Below are positions 48,084 to 57,262 of a stretch of 64,000 nucleotides of DNA, one piece after another (within the stretch, counting starts at the first letter, position 1; each line of letters opens with the position of its first letter). The notes under the pieces were generated by a model. It had not been told where the DNA came from and ran no database searches. It saw nothing but the letters and a program-made list of their open reading frames with translations. Origin of the DNA: Bradyrhizobium sp. CB1650 (GTDB lineage Bacteria > Pseudomonadota > Alphaproteobacteria > Rhizobiales > Xanthobacteraceae); assembly GCF_029761915.1 (NCBI RefSeq), contig NZ_CP121695.1, positions 372,001 to 436,000 on the forward strand, read 5' to 3'. Position numbers and translations under genes: made by a program.

Positions 48084-49631
48084 TCATTTCTTCTTGCCCG
48101 GAAATCCGCCGAGGCCAGGCAGCATCGGCTTGCCGCTCAGCCCGGTCAGGCCGGGAACGTTCGGCAGACCGGTGCGAAGACCGGCCGGCAAATCCTTCGG
48201 CAGGTTGGGCAGACCCTGTCCGCCGCCGCTCTGCATTTTCTCCTGCAGAGCTTTCATCTCCTCGGGTGAAGGCATCTTCATGCCGCCGCCAAAGCCCATT
48301 GCCTGCGCGATGCCGGCGAGCGGGCCGCGCTTGCCCGAGCCCATGGCCTTCATCACGTCGGCCATGTTCCGGTGCATCTTGAGCAGCTTGTTGACGTGCT
48401 CGACGCTCTGGCCGCTTCCGGCGGCGATGCGCTTCTTGCGGCTCGCCTTGAGCAGGTCGGGGTGACGCCGCTCGTCGCGCGTCATGGAATCGATGATCGC
48501 GACCTGGCGCTTCAAGATCTTGTCGTCGATGCCGGCGGCCGCGATCTGGTTCTTCATCTTGGAGATGCCGGGCATCATGCCCATCAGGCCACTGATGCCG
48601 CCCATGTTGGCCATCTGCAGAAGCTGCTCGCGCATGTCGTTGAGGTCGAACTGGCCCTTGCGCATCCGCTCGGCGGTGCGCGCGGCCTTCTCGGCGTCGA
48701 TATTGGCGGCAGCCCGTTCGACCAGCGACACCACGTCGCCCATGCCGAGGATGCGACCGGCGATACGGTCGGGATGGAAATCTTCCAGCGCGTCGGTCTT
48801 TTCGCCGGTGCCGATCAGCTTGATCGGCTTGCCGGTGACCGCCCGCATCGACAGCGCGGCGCCGCCGCGGCCGTCGCCGTCGACGCGGGTCAGCACGATG
48901 CCGGTGAGGCCGACGCGCTGATCGAACGAGCGGGCGAGATTGACGGCGTCCTGGCCGGTGAGGCTGTCCGCGACCAGCAGCACTTCATGCGGATTGGCGG
49001 CGGCTTTGATGCTGGCTGCTTCCGCCATCATCTCTTCGTCGAGCGTGGTGCGGCCGGCGGTATCGAGCAGCACGATGTCGTAGCCGCCGAGCTTGCCGGC
49101 TTCGAGCGCGCGCTTTGCAATTTGCGTCGGCTGCTGTCCCGCCACGATCGGCAGCGTCGGAATGTCGAGATCGCGGCCGAGCACGGCGAGCTGCTCCATC
49201 GCCGCCGGACGGTAGACGTCGAGCGAGGCCATCAGCACCTTGCGCTTGTCGCGCTGGACGAGGCGGCGGGCGAGCTTTGCAGTGGTGGTGGTCTTACCAG
49301 AGCCTTGCAGACCGACCATCATGATCGGCACCGGCGGCACCGAATTCACGTCGATGGTCTGGCCTTCCGCGCCGAGCGTGTTGATGAGCTCGTCATGGAC
49401 GATCTTGACCACCATCTGGCCGGGCGTCACCGACTTCACGACGGTGGCGCCGATCGCCTGCTCGCGCACGCGTTCGGTGAAGCTGCGCACCACTTCGAGC
49501 GCGACGTCGGCTTCCAGCAGCGCGCGGCGCACCTCGCGCATCGCGGCGTCGACGTCCTTTTCGGTCAGCGCCCCGCGCCCCGTCAGACGATCGAGGATAC
49601 CGCCAAGCCTTTCCGACAGATTGTCGAACAA
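48084..49631 (-). CDS. ffh: Signal recognition particle protein Ffh
   Basis: SRP54 GTPase that binds signal sequences with 4.5S RNA and delivers ribosomes to FtsY. The 515-residue product has the N/G domains with G1 GLQGSGKTTTTAKLA, DTAGRTTLDEEMM, TRVDGDGRGGAAL, and a methionine-rich M domain (GISGLMGMMPGISKMKN, RHPDLLKASRKKRIAAGSG) followed by a long Gly/Pro-rich tail (about 440-515). No 4.5S RNA gene is visible in the window. Confidence 0.97.
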   Translation of the reverse strand: MFDNLSERLGGILDRLTGRGALTEKDVDAAMREVRRALLEADVALEVVRSFTERVREQAIGATVVKSVTPGQMVVKIVHDELINTLGAEGQTIDVNSVPPVPIMMVGLQGSGKTTTTAKLARRLVQRDKRKVLMASLDVYRPAAMEQLAVLGRDLDIPTLPIVAGQQPTQIAKRALEAGKLGGYDIVLLDTAGRTTLDEEMMAEAASIKAAANPHEVLLVADSLTGQDAVNLARSFDQRVGLTGIVLTRVDGDGRGGAALSMRAVTGKPIKLIGTGEKTDALEDFHPDRIAGRILGMGDVVSLVERAAANIDAEKAARTAERMRKGQFDLNDMREQLLQMANMGGISGLMGMMPGISKMKNQIAAAGIDDKILKRQVAIIDSMTRDERRHPDLLKASRKKRIAAGSGQSVEHVNKLLKMHRNMADVMKAMGSGKRGPLAGIAQAMGFGGGMKMPSPEEMKALQEKMQSGGGQGLPNLPKDLPAGLRTGLPNVPGLTGLSGKPMLPGLGGFPGKKK

Positions 49632-49687
49632 TGCCGTTGTCCTGTTGCTGTCCTCCGGGTGGGAGGAGCGCTCCGTTACTCGTCGCT

Positions 49688-49788
49688 GTCATGCCCCGCG
49701 GAGGCGGGGCATCCAGTACGCCGCGGCTTCTCGGTTCAGGCCGAGCTGCCTCTGGAATACTGGATCACCCGCCTTCGCGGGTGATGAC
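49688..49788. repeat. Palindromic repeat GTCATGCCCCGC...GCGGGTGATGAC
   Basis: Contains the inner inverted repeat CATGCCCCGCGGAGGCGGGGCATCC at the left end and a hairpin ACCCGCCTTCGCGGGTGATGAC at the right end, flanked by CCAGTA...TACTGG arms. It lies upstream of ffh. Confidence 0.75.
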
Positions 49789-50102
49789 CCTCAATGTGCC
49801 TTGGCGCATTGCCCCAAGACGTTGTTCCAAACACCTGCGCGCCCGAGGGCGCACAGCGCTGTCGGGCGTTGACCTCTGGCCTCCAGGACCAGTCGGCGGA
49901 TCGAAAAGAAAGTCTTTCCGAGAAAGTGCGCGGGTTAAACGCCGCTCACGCCCAAAAGTCAAGGAAAGTTAGGGCCCCGGAATGCGTCTTGCCAGGCAAG
50001 GTCTTGAAAATAGAAGCCTTCCGGCCGCGGGTTCCATTTCTTGGGGCCCCGCCCATATAGCCGGTGATGACTTACCTCCGCTATCATCGCTGAAGCCCGC
50101 CG
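49789..50102. other. Non-coding gap between ffh and the MBL-fold gene
   Basis: About 310 bases between divergent genes. It should hold the ffh promoter (leftward) and the promoter of the rightward gene. A CGCCCGA...TCGGGCG hairpin is at 49840-49868. I see no convincing gene, RNA or operator. Confidence 0.4.
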
Positions 50103-51167
50103 GTGCCGATCACCCGCCGCCGCCTGTTTGGACTGCTCGCCGGGGTCGGCGCGCTGGTCGGTATCCCGTCCCTTTGGATGTCTCGCATGAAAACCTATGA
50201 CGGACCCGTCTCGGACCATTTCAACGGTTTGCACTTCCATGATCCGGACGGCTTGCCGCCGAAATCGCTTGGGGAGGTGCTCCGCTGGCAATTCGGCGGC
50301 GGACGGCAGCGTGCGACTTGGCCGGATTGGGCGCCGAGCCCTTACGCCGACACGCCGCCCGAACGCGTCGACGGTGATAAGGTGCGGCTCTCGTTCGTCG
50401 GCCATGCGAGCTGGCTGATCCAGGCCGGCGGCCTCAACATCCTCATCGACCCTGTCTGGTCGATGCGGGTCTCGCCGGTCAGTTTCGCCGGACCGAGGCG
50501 GCGTAACGATCCCGGCATCACCTTCGAGAAGCTGCCGAAGATCGACGTCGTGCTGGTCTCACATGGGCATTACGACCATCTCGACATCGCGACGCTGTCG
50601 CGGCTCGCCAAGAACTTTGCCCCGCGCGTGGTCACGCCGCTGGGCAATGACGTGACGATGCGCAGCTCCGATCCCACGATCAAGGTGGAAGGCTTCGACT
50701 GGCACGATCGCGTCGAGCTCGGTGGCGGCATCGCCGTGCATCTCGTTCCGACCCGGCACTGGTCGGCACGCGGCCTGTTCGACCGCAATAAGGCGCTGTG
50801 GGCCAGCTTCGTGCTGGAGACGCCGGCCGGGAAGATCTACGTCGTCTGCGATTCCGGCTACGGCGAGGGCAGACATTTCCGCCGCGTCGCCGCGGCGCAC
50901 GGGCCGCTCCGGCTCGCGATCCTGCCGATCGGCGCCTACGAGCCGCGCTGGTTCATGCGCGACCAGCACATGAATCCGGAGGATGCGGTGAAGGCGTTGC
51001 TCGATTGTGGCGCGCAGGCCGCGCTCGGGCATCATCACGGGACGTTTCAATTGACGGACGAAGCGATCGATGCGCCGGCCAAGGCGCTGGTCGAGGCGCT
51101 CGATGCGGCGAAGATTCCGCAGGAGCGGTTCGTGGCGATGAAGCCGGGGCAGGTGGTAGAGATTTAA
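50103..51167 (+). CDS. MBL-fold metallohydrolase (NAPE-PLD/UlaG-like), Tat-type signal
   Basis: A 354-residue metallo-beta-lactamase-fold enzyme. The start is a GTG; the N-terminus ITRRRLFGLLAGVGALVGIP has a twin-arginine-like RRxLFG motif and a hydrophobic stretch, suggesting Tat export or a membrane anchor. Metal ligands are in VSHGHYDHLDI (HxHxDH), TRHWSARG, and CDSGYGEG, and HHGTFQLTDE. NAPE-PLD-like members cut phosphodiesters in lipids; the substrate here is unknown. Confidence 0.82.
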   Translation: MPITRRRLFGLLAGVGALVGIPSLWMSRMKTYDGPVSDHFNGLHFHDPDGLPPKSLGEVLRWQFGGGRQRATWPDWAPSPYADTPPERVDGDKVRLSFVGHASWLIQAGGLNILIDPVWSMRVSPVSFAGPRRRNDPGITFEKLPKIDVVLVSHGHYDHLDIATLSRLAKNFAPRVVTPLGNDVTMRSSDPTIKVEGFDWHDRVELGGGIAVHLVPTRHWSARGLFDRNKALWASFVLETPAGKIYVVCDSGYGEGRHFRRVAAAHGPLRLAILPIGAYEPRWFMRDQHMNPEDAVKALLDCGAQAALGHHHGTFQLTDEAIDAPAKALVEALDAAKIPQERFVAMKPGQVVEI

Positions 51168-51169
51168 CC

Positions 51170-51252
51170 GTCATTGCGAGGAGCGAGCGACGAAGCAATC
51201 CAGAGTATCCCCGCGGAGGCGGTCTGGATTGCTTCGCTCCGCTCGCAATGAC
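51170..51252. repeat. Palindromic repeat CGTCATTGCGAG family
   Basis: GTCATTGCGAGGAGCGAGCGACGAAGC and GCTTCGCTCCGCTCGCAATGACG ends around a GC-rich middle with CCCGCGGAGGCGG. It begins three bases after the MBL gene stop and ends near the SIMPL gene stop. Confidence 0.85.
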
Positions 51253-51262
51253 GCTGTGGCGG

Positions 51263-51988
51263 CTACGGCCCCTGCTTGATCGCCCAGCTCACATTCACCG
51301 TCACCGTCAGCGTTTCCTCGCCGGGGGCGACGGCGGCGGGCGCTGCGGCCATCGGTGCGGTGGCCATCCGGCCCTTGAACAGCGGCACCGGACCGCCGCC
51401 TTCGGAGACGCTGAGCGGCGCACCTAAGGTGACGCCGGTAGCCTTGGCGTAGATCTCGGCCTTGCGGCGGGCATCGGCCACCGCCTGCTCGCGGGCGTCG
51501 TCGAGCAGCTTCGAAGCCTGGGTCACCTCGAAGGAGATGTTGCCGATATCATTGGCGCCGGCGTTGACCAGCGTGTCGATGATGCCGGCGACCTTGGTGA
51601 CGTCGCGAATCTTCACGGTGACGCGGTTGCTGGCGCGGAAGCCGACCACTGAGGTGGCGCCGCTCGAGCGGTTCGGCGCATATTGCGGCTGCAGCGACAG
51701 CCGCGAGGTCTGATAGTCCTTCTCGTCAATGCCGGCGCCCTTCAGCGCCAGTAGCACCTTGCCCATCGCGGCGTTGTTGGCATCGGAGGCTTCCTTCGCC
51801 GTCTTGGCGTCGTTGGCGACACCCGCGTCGAGGTGCGCGAGGTCGGGCGCCGCGGACACCGAGGCCTCGCCGCTGACCGAGATCGCAGATGGGAAATCGT
51901 CGGCGCGGGCCGGCACGCTCAATAGCGCGATGGCAACGACGGCGGCCAGAACGGAGGTCAGCGCGGCGGGCTTTTTCATCGGTCTCAC
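51263..51988 (-). CDS. Exported SIMPL-domain protein
   Basis: A 241-residue periplasmic protein with a signal peptide (MKKPAALTSVLAAVVAIALLSVPARA|DD) and one SIMPL/DUF541 domain (ISVSGEASVSAAPD... and KAEIYAKATGVTLG). Family members occur in bacteria and animals; a role in membrane stress or signalling is suspected, not shown. The GTG at 51988 overlaps the stop of the upstream gene; an ATG at 51979 is equally plausible. Confidence 0.85.
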   Translation of the reverse strand: MRPMKKPAALTSVLAAVVAIALLSVPARADDFPSAISVSGEASVSAAPDLAHLDAGVANDAKTAKEASDANNAAMGKVLLALKGAGIDEKDYQTSRLSLQPQYAPNRSSGATSVVGFRASNRVTVKIRDVTKVAGIIDTLVNAGANDIGNISFEVTQASKLLDDAREQAVADARRKAEIYAKATGVTLGAPLSVSEGGGPVPLFKGRMATAPMAAAPAAVAPGEETLTVTVNVSWAIKQGP

Positions 51989-52719
51989 TTCAGCGGTACG
52001 TAGACATTGATCACGAGCTTGTCCTCGGCCGTCTTCAGGGGATCGGTGAGGTACTCCTCGATGAAGGTATCCTTGGCTTCCAGCTTCTTGTCGTCGAGGT
52101 GATTGGTGATCGCCTCATACGTGTTGTCCATGTTGTCGTAGGAGCCGCGATGGACGAACTTCAGCGCCTTGCCCTCCGGCGATTTGCCGACGCTCATGTC
52201 CTTGGCCAGGTTCTTCGGATCCTGATCCACCGGGATCTCGGCGAGGAAGGTGAAGCCGGTGTCGTCGGTCGAGGTGTAGACGATCATCGGATTGCCAGCG
52301 GGCTTGATGCCCTGCTTGTCCAGCAGCGCGCTCAGCGCCTTGAAGGCGTCGATCAGGGTGTCGAAGGCCGAATCCCAATTGGCAGTGCCCTTGACCATCA
52401 CGACCTTCTTCGCCTCGAGCGTGGTCTCCTGGCCGAAGGGGTCGGCGGTCTGCACCGGGGTCGGGCTGGCGGAAGCGGCAGGCGGCGCCGCCGGGCTCGG
52501 CGAGGGTGAGGCGCTGGCGGCCGGCGACGGCGTGGCCGCGGGCGAGGCGCTTGCGGCCGGGGAGGGCGAAGCCGATGGCGCCGGCGAGGGGCTCGCGGAT
52601 GCCGCCGGTGCCGGGCTCGGGGTTTGTGCCAAGGAATCGGTCAAGCCGGTGGACAGGCCAAACGACATGGCCGCTGCCGGGATCAGCGCGACCAGAGCGA
52701 GACGACAAAAGCGATTCAT
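51985..52719 (-). CDS. Exported GyrI-like effector-binding-domain protein with Pro/Ala/Ser linker
   Basis: A 244-residue protein: signal peptide 1-31 (ending DSLAQ), a Pro/Ala/Ser repeat linker at about 32-90 (repeating ASPSPAP- and ASASP-type units), then a GyrI-like/AraC-effector-binding domain at about 100-244 (KVVMVKGTANWDSAFDTLIDAF ... ALKFVHRGSYDNMDNTYEAI). This small-molecule-binding fold is usually cytoplasmic, so its export is unusual. It overlaps the SIMPL gene by four bases and is likely co-transcribed with it. Confidence 0.82.
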   Translation of the reverse strand: MNRFCRLALVALIPAAAMSFGLSTGLTDSLAQTPSPAPAASASPSPAPSASPSPAASASPAATPSPAASASPSPSPAAPPAASASPTPVQTADPFGQETTLEAKKVVMVKGTANWDSAFDTLIDAFKALSALLDKQGIKPAGNPMIVYTSTDDTGFTFLAEIPVDQDPKNLAKDMSVGKSPEGKALKFVHRGSYDNMDNTYEAITNHLDDKKLEAKDTFIEEYLTDPLKTAEDKLVINVYVPLK

Positions 52720-52965
52720 TTCATTCTCCCCAAGATCCGACCCGCCAAGGCCTGATCCACCAAGACCTTGCCCACCAAGGCCTTAACCAGCTTTGCGCCA
52801 GGTCGCGCGTCCCGGTCCGCGCGAACCGCGCCGTTCTAACACGCGAGCGCCGAATTCGTCCCATGACAGATGCGTCATGGCTGATACGTCCTGCCGATCC
52901 GCAGCAAATCACTGGCCAAGCCGCCAAGGATCGCCATATAAGGCGGGCGAAATTCGGGAATTTTC

Positions 52966-53841
52966 ATGAGCGCGCTGGCCAACCACGCATTTGCCAAGAT
53001 GAACGGTATCGGCAACGAGATCGTCGTTGTCGACATGCGCGATGCTGCGTCCGCGGTCACACCGGACGATGCCCGCGCGGTGGCGTCGAGCAACGGCGGC
53101 GTGCCCTACGACCAGCTCATGGTGCTCCAGAAGCCGCGGCTGGAGGGCACCGAAGCCTTTATCCGCATCTACAACAATGACGGCTCGGAAGCCGGCGCCT
53201 GCGGCAACGGCATGCGCTGCGTGGTGCGTCGGATTTTTGAGAAGACCGGGCAGACCACGGTGACGTTCGAGACCCGCGCAGGCCTGCTCAATTGCTGGCA
53301 GGGCCCGGCGCCCGATCTCTATACCGTCGACATGGGCGCGCCCAAATTCGGCTGGCAGGACATTCCGCTGGCGGAGGAGTTTCGCGACACCCGCTACATC
53401 GAATTGCAGATCGGGCCGATCGACAATCCGATCCTGCATTCACCATCAGCGGTGAGCATGGGCAATCCGCATGCGATCTTCTGGGTCGAAGACGTCAACG
53501 CCTATGATCTCGGACGTTTTGGTCCTCTGCTGGAAAATCACCCGATCTTCCCCGAGCGCGCCAACATCACGCTCGCGCGCATCGTCGATCGCGACCGGAT
53601 CACGATCCGCACCTGGGAGCGCGGCGCCGGATTGACCAAGGCCTGCGGGTCGGCGGCCTGCGCGACGGCGGTCGCCGCAGCACGCCTGAAGCGCGCCAAC
53701 CGCAGCGTCGAGATCACGCTGCCCGGCGGTAAGCTCGGCATCGAGTGGCGCGAGCGTGACGACCACGTGCTGATGACGGGCACCGCGACCTTCGAATATG
53801 AGGGCACGTTCGATCCGGCGCTGTTCGCGCCGGTGACCTGA
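52966..53841 (+). CDS. dapF: Diaminopimelate epimerase
   Basis: Converts LL- to meso-diaminopimelate, the direct precursor of lysine and a wall component. The 291-residue pyridoxal-independent enzyme has the two catalytic cysteines, in [11 protein letters not shown] and [13 protein letters not shown], and the [15 protein letters not shown] start. The stop shares one base with mtaB (TGATG), so translation is coupled. dapF-mtaB is a common rhizobial pair. Confidence 0.97.
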   Translation: MSALANHAFAKMNGIGNEIVVVDMRDAASAVTPDDARAVASSNGGVPYDQLMVLQKPRLEGTEAFIRIYNNDGSEAGACGNGMRCVVRRIFEKTGQTTVTFETRAGLLNCWQGPAPDLYTVDMGAPKFGWQDIPLAEEFRDTRYIELQIGPIDNPILHSPSAVSMGNPHAIFWVEDVNAYDLGRFGPLLENHPIFPERANITLARIVDRDRITIRTWERGAGLTKACGSAACATAVAAARLKRANRSVEITLPGGKLGIEWRERDDHVLMTGTATFEYEGTFDPALFAPVT

Positions 53842-55094
53842 TGGCCGTCGACGTCGTCACCTTCGGCTGCCGCCTCAATGCTTTCGAGGCCGAGGTGATC
53901 CGCCGCGAGGCGGAAGGCGCGGGTCTTTCCGATACCATCGTCATCAATAGCTGCGCCGTCACCAACGAGGCGGTGGCGCAAGCGCGCCAGTCGATCCGCA
54001 AACTGAAGCGCGAACGGCCCGGTGCGCGCATCGTCGTCACCGGCTGCGCGGCGCAGACGCAAGTTGCGATGTTCGCGGACATGGCGGAGGTCGATCGCGT
54101 CGTCGGCAACGATGACAAGATGCGGGCCTCTACCTGGCGCGAGGCGCGTGACGCATTCGTCGTCGGCGCCAGCGAGAAGATTGCCGTCAGCGACATCATG
54201 GCGGTCAAGGAGATGGCGCCGCATCTGATCGACGGTTTCGCCGCCGGTCTGCCGCGCGTCTTCGTGCAGGTGCAGAACGGCTGCGATCATCGCTGCACCT
54301 TCTGCATCATCCCCTACGGCCGCGGCAATTCGCGCTCGGTGCCGATGGGCGCCGTGGTCGATCAGGTGCGGGCGCTTGCTCGGCGCGGCCACGCAGAGAT
54401 CGTGCTGACCGGCGTCGACCTCACGAGCTATGGCGCTGATTTGCCGGGCGCGCCGAAGCTCGGCATGCTGACGAAGCAGATTTTGCGGCATGTGCCGGAG
54501 CTGAAGCGTCTGCGGATCTCATCGATCGATTCCATCGAGGCAGACGCTGATCTGCTCGACGCTATCGCCGATGACGCGCGGCTGATGCCGCATCTGCATC
54601 TGTCGCTGCAATCCGGCGACGACATGATTTTGAAGCGCATGAAACGACGGCATTCGCGCCGGCAGGCGATCGCGTTCTGCGAGCAGGTGCGCCGACTGCG
54701 GCCCGACATCGCGTTCGGCGCCGATATCATCGCGGGCTTCCCGACCGAGACGGAGGAGATGTTCTCGCGCTCGCTCGATCTCGTCGAAGAGTGCGGCGTC
54801 ACCTTCCTGCACGTCTTCCCCTATTCCCCGCGCCCCGGCACGCCCGCCGCGCGCATGCCGCAGGTTGCGGGTGCCGTGATCAGGGAACGCGCGAGGCGGC
54901 TACGTACGGCCGGCGAAGCTGCGTTGCGGCAGCGGCTGCAAGCCGAGATCGGCGCGACGCGCGATGTGCTGATCGAAGGCGCGGGACAGGGACGCACGGA
55001 GCACTATCTGCCGGTAGCGATTGCGGGTGCCGAGGTGGGCAGCGTGGTGCCGCTCAGGATTGCCGGCAGTGATGGTGAGCGGCTGACAGTCTAG
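53841..55094 (+). CDS. mtaB: tRNA t6A37 methylthiotransferase MtaB
   Basis: Radical-SAM enzyme that converts t6A37 to ms2t6A in tRNAs reading ANN codons. The 417-residue product has the UPF0004 domain cysteines (FGCRLNAFEAEVI, INSCAVTNEA, VTGCAAQ), the radical-SAM motif CDHRCTFCIIPYGRG, and a short TRAM-like C-terminal region. The subfamily (MtaB rather than MiaB) rests on GCRLN and size. It pairs functionally with the TsaE domain at 30.4-31.9 kb, which helps make the t6A it modifies. Confidence 0.9.
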   Translation: MAVDVVTFGCRLNAFEAEVIRREAEGAGLSDTIVINSCAVTNEAVAQARQSIRKLKRERPGARIVVTGCAAQTQVAMFADMAEVDRVVGNDDKMRASTWREARDAFVVGASEKIAVSDIMAVKEMAPHLIDGFAAGLPRVFVQVQNGCDHRCTFCIIPYGRGNSRSVPMGAVVDQVRALARRGHAEIVLTGVDLTSYGADLPGAPKLGMLTKQILRHVPELKRLRISSIDSIEADADLLDAIADDARLMPHLHLSLQSGDDMILKRMKRRHSRRQAIAFCEQVRRLRPDIAFGADIIAGFPTETEEMFSRSLDLVEECGVTFLHVFPYSPRPGTPAARMPQVAGAVIRERARRLRTAGEAALRQRLQAEIGATRDVLIEGAGQGRTEHYLPVAIAGAEVGSVVPLRIAGSDGERLTV

Positions 55095-55120
55095 TCGCTA
55101 AGACGCCGCTCTTGCCCCAC

Positions 55121-55248
55121 GTCGTCCTGGCGAAAGCCAGGACCCATTGGCCCAGGGAGAAGTTTGGCGAAGACCAGCAGTTCGGTACTGCGACCATCTG
55201 CCATCGATGGATTCCGCGGTATGGGTCCTGGCTTTTCGCCAGGACGAC
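55121..55248. repeat. Palindromic element GTCGTCCTGGCGAAAGCCAGGACC family
   Basis: GTCGTCCTGGCGAAAGCCAGGACC and ATGGGTCCTGGCTTTTCGCCAGGACGAC form ends of an inverted repeat with CCATCTGCCATCGATGG within. It lies between convergent mtaB and the DUF2336 gene and could act as a bidirectional hairpin. Confidence 0.75.
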
Positions 55249-55285
55249 GCTGAGGGTGCGGGCGCAGCGCCCTCAAGCGCGCGCC

Positions 55286-56395
55286 TTACGACGCCCGCAC
55301 CTGCCAGAACCGCAGCGTCCGGCGCGCGTTCTCCGGCGTCATGCTGGCGAAGTGGCCTCTTGCCTTGGCGAGCTCCGCCGGCTTCATCGCGCCGGTGGCG
55401 TAGCGGCTTTCGAGCACGGCGGCGGTCGTTTCCCAACTGAGTTGCGCCGCGCGGCACGGCACGAGCAGGCCGTCATCGCGCAGGCTCTGCATCAGCGGAC
55501 GGATGACCTCGACGGTGGAGCCGGCCAGTGCCGCCAGCGCCGCCACGGTCTCCTCATAGCGCCGCTGCGTGGCGAAGCCGAACAGCGTCGCTTCGCTGAG
55601 CCCCCCGGTCGCCTTGAGATTCGCAATGGCGCGCTTGGCGCCTTCGAAGTCGCGGATGCCTGACATCTCGCGCTCGACGCCCACGGTGACGGCTGCGATC
55701 GCACTCTGGATCTCCTCGAACAGGTGTGGCGGCGCGCGCGACAACAGCCGCGTGCGAACAGCATCCGTCGCCGAGCGCAGCAATTGGCGCCGCAGCTCCG
55801 AGGGCAGGTCAACGCGGACGCCGACGCTCACAGCCAGTTCCGGATCGACCTCTGCCTGTCCGACGATGACGGCAAATCCGCGTCCCGAAACGCGCGCGCC
55901 GGGATTGGCGGCCAGCCGCCGGCTCACGCTCGGATAACGGCGCGCCAGCAGCGCGTCGGTGACGATCTCCTTCAGCCACCAGCGGCCGGCAACCGCGAGC
56001 AGGTGCGGCTCGCCCTTGGTCGCAGCGATCTTCACCAGCTCGGCGTCGTCGAGGCGCGCGGATTCCTGCAGCACCGGTCCCGCGATGCGGATCTCGTCAT
56101 TGTTGGCGAGACGGCGGATGACGGAGGGCGGTGCCTGCGCGATCGGCGCAAGCTGCGCGCTGATTTCGGCGAGCGCGATACGCGCGCCCATGTCCGCGAT
56201 CGCGCGCAGCTCGATGGTGCCGATCAGGCGCGCGAGCACGTCGTCGAACAGCGCGATCTGCTCGTCGTTGAAACTGCCGGCGGAGGACAGGAACAGGTCG
56301 GTGACGCGGCGGGCGGTTTCCAGGCCCTTTTCCGCCGAGCCGAGCAGAATCGCGGACTCGACCTCGTCGATGATCGATAGCTCGGCCTTGGACAT
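55286..56395 (-). CDS. DUF2336 family protein
   Basis: A 369-residue, mostly helical protein of the alphaproteobacterial DUF2336 family, with HEAT-like repeats of short Leu/Ala-rich helices. The ATG at 56395 (MSKAELSIIDEVES) is favoured over an upstream in-frame start because the domain begins here. No catalytic motif or membrane segment is visible. Function is unknown; genome neighbours do not suggest one. Confidence 0.85.
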   Translation of the reverse strand: MSKAELSIIDEVESAILLGSAEKGLETARRVTDLFLSSAGSFNDEQIALFDDVLARLIGTIELRAIADMGARIALAEISAQLAPIAQAPPSVIRRLANNDEIRIAGPVLQESARLDDAELVKIAATKGEPHLLAVAGRWWLKEIVTDALLARRYPSVSRRLAANPGARVSGRGFAVIVGQAEVDPELAVSVGVRVDLPSELRRQLLRSATDAVRTRLLSRAPPHLFEEIQSAIAAVTVGVEREMSGIRDFEGAKRAIANLKATGGLSEATLFGFATQRRYEETVAALAALAGSTVEVIRPLMQSLRDDGLLVPCRAAQLSWETTAAVLESRYATGAMKPAELAKARGHFASMTPENARRTLRFWQVRAS

Positions 56396-56499
56396 CACGC
56401 GCTGCTCGTCCTGAGCGGATTGACGGAAGCTTGTTCTAAGCAACCGCTATCATTAGCGGCGAGCGCTGAACGTTTCGTAAACCATGCGCCTGGGCGCAG

Positions 56500-57201
56500 C
56501 TATTCGCCATTCCAGCCGCAGGCGCGGAGTCGCTCGCGCATATGGGGCGGCGCCGGCGCCACAACGCGGACCGGCTCCTTGTTCCTGGAAATCGGCACCA
56601 CGATTTCGCGGGAGTGGAGATGCAGGCGCGGCTCGCCGAAGCGCGGGCCGTTGCCGTAAATGTTATCGCCGACGATCGGCCAGCCGCTCGCGGCCGAATG
56701 CACGCGCAATTGATGGGTGCGGCCGGTGACGGGTTCCATGGCAAGCCAGGTGAGGCCTGCGCCGCGGCCCATCACCTTCCAGTTGGTGACCGCCTTCTGC
56801 CCTTCGGGGTCTGGCTTCTGCCACCAGCCGCGCTCGGCATTAAGGCGGCCGAGCGGCATGTCGATGCTGCCTTCGTCCTCGGCGGGGCCGTCCTCGACCA
56901 CGGTCCAGTAGGTCTTGCCGATCTTGCCGTGCTTGAACAGCAATCCCAGCGACGCCGTCGCCTTGCGATGGCGGCCGAGCACGAGACAACCGGAGGTATC
57001 CTTGTCGAGCCGGTGGGCCAGCGCCGGTGGCCGCGGCAGGCCGAAACGGAGCGCATCGAACGAGGCTTCCAGGTTCGCCCCGCCCTTCGGGCCGCGATGC
57101 ACCGGCAGGCCGGCCGGCTTGTCGATGACCAGCATCAGCCCGTCGCGATGGAGCACGCGCGCCAAAATTTCGTCGGCGGTCAATTCGGGAACATCGAGCA
57201 A
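56500..57201 (-). CDS. RluA-family pseudouridine synthase
   Basis: A 233-residue pseudouridine synthase of RNA uridines. The catalytic aspartate is Asp66 in HRLDKDTSGCLVLGR; substrate-binding motifs include GKTYWTVV and GRTHQLRVHSAASGWPIVGD. There is no S4 domain, so it is nearer to RluA/TruC than RluD; the target (tRNA or 23S rRNA) cannot be read from sequence. Divergent from ftsY with a 61-base gap. Confidence 0.9.
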   Translation of the reverse strand: MLDVPELTADEILARVLHRDGLMLVIDKPAGLPVHRGPKGGANLEASFDALRFGLPRPPALAHRLDKDTSGCLVLGRHRKATASLGLLFKHGKIGKTYWTVVEDGPAEDEGSIDMPLGRLNAERGWWQKPDPEGQKAVTNWKVMGRGAGLTWLAMEPVTGRTHQLRVHSAASGWPIVGDNIYGNGPRFGEPRLHLHSREIVVPISRNKEPVRVVAPAPPHMRERLRACGWNGE

Positions 57202-57262
57202 GGAAAAGGACTTTCGTTCAAGGCTTTCGTTTACCGATCGGAACGGCTAACACACCGCCACC

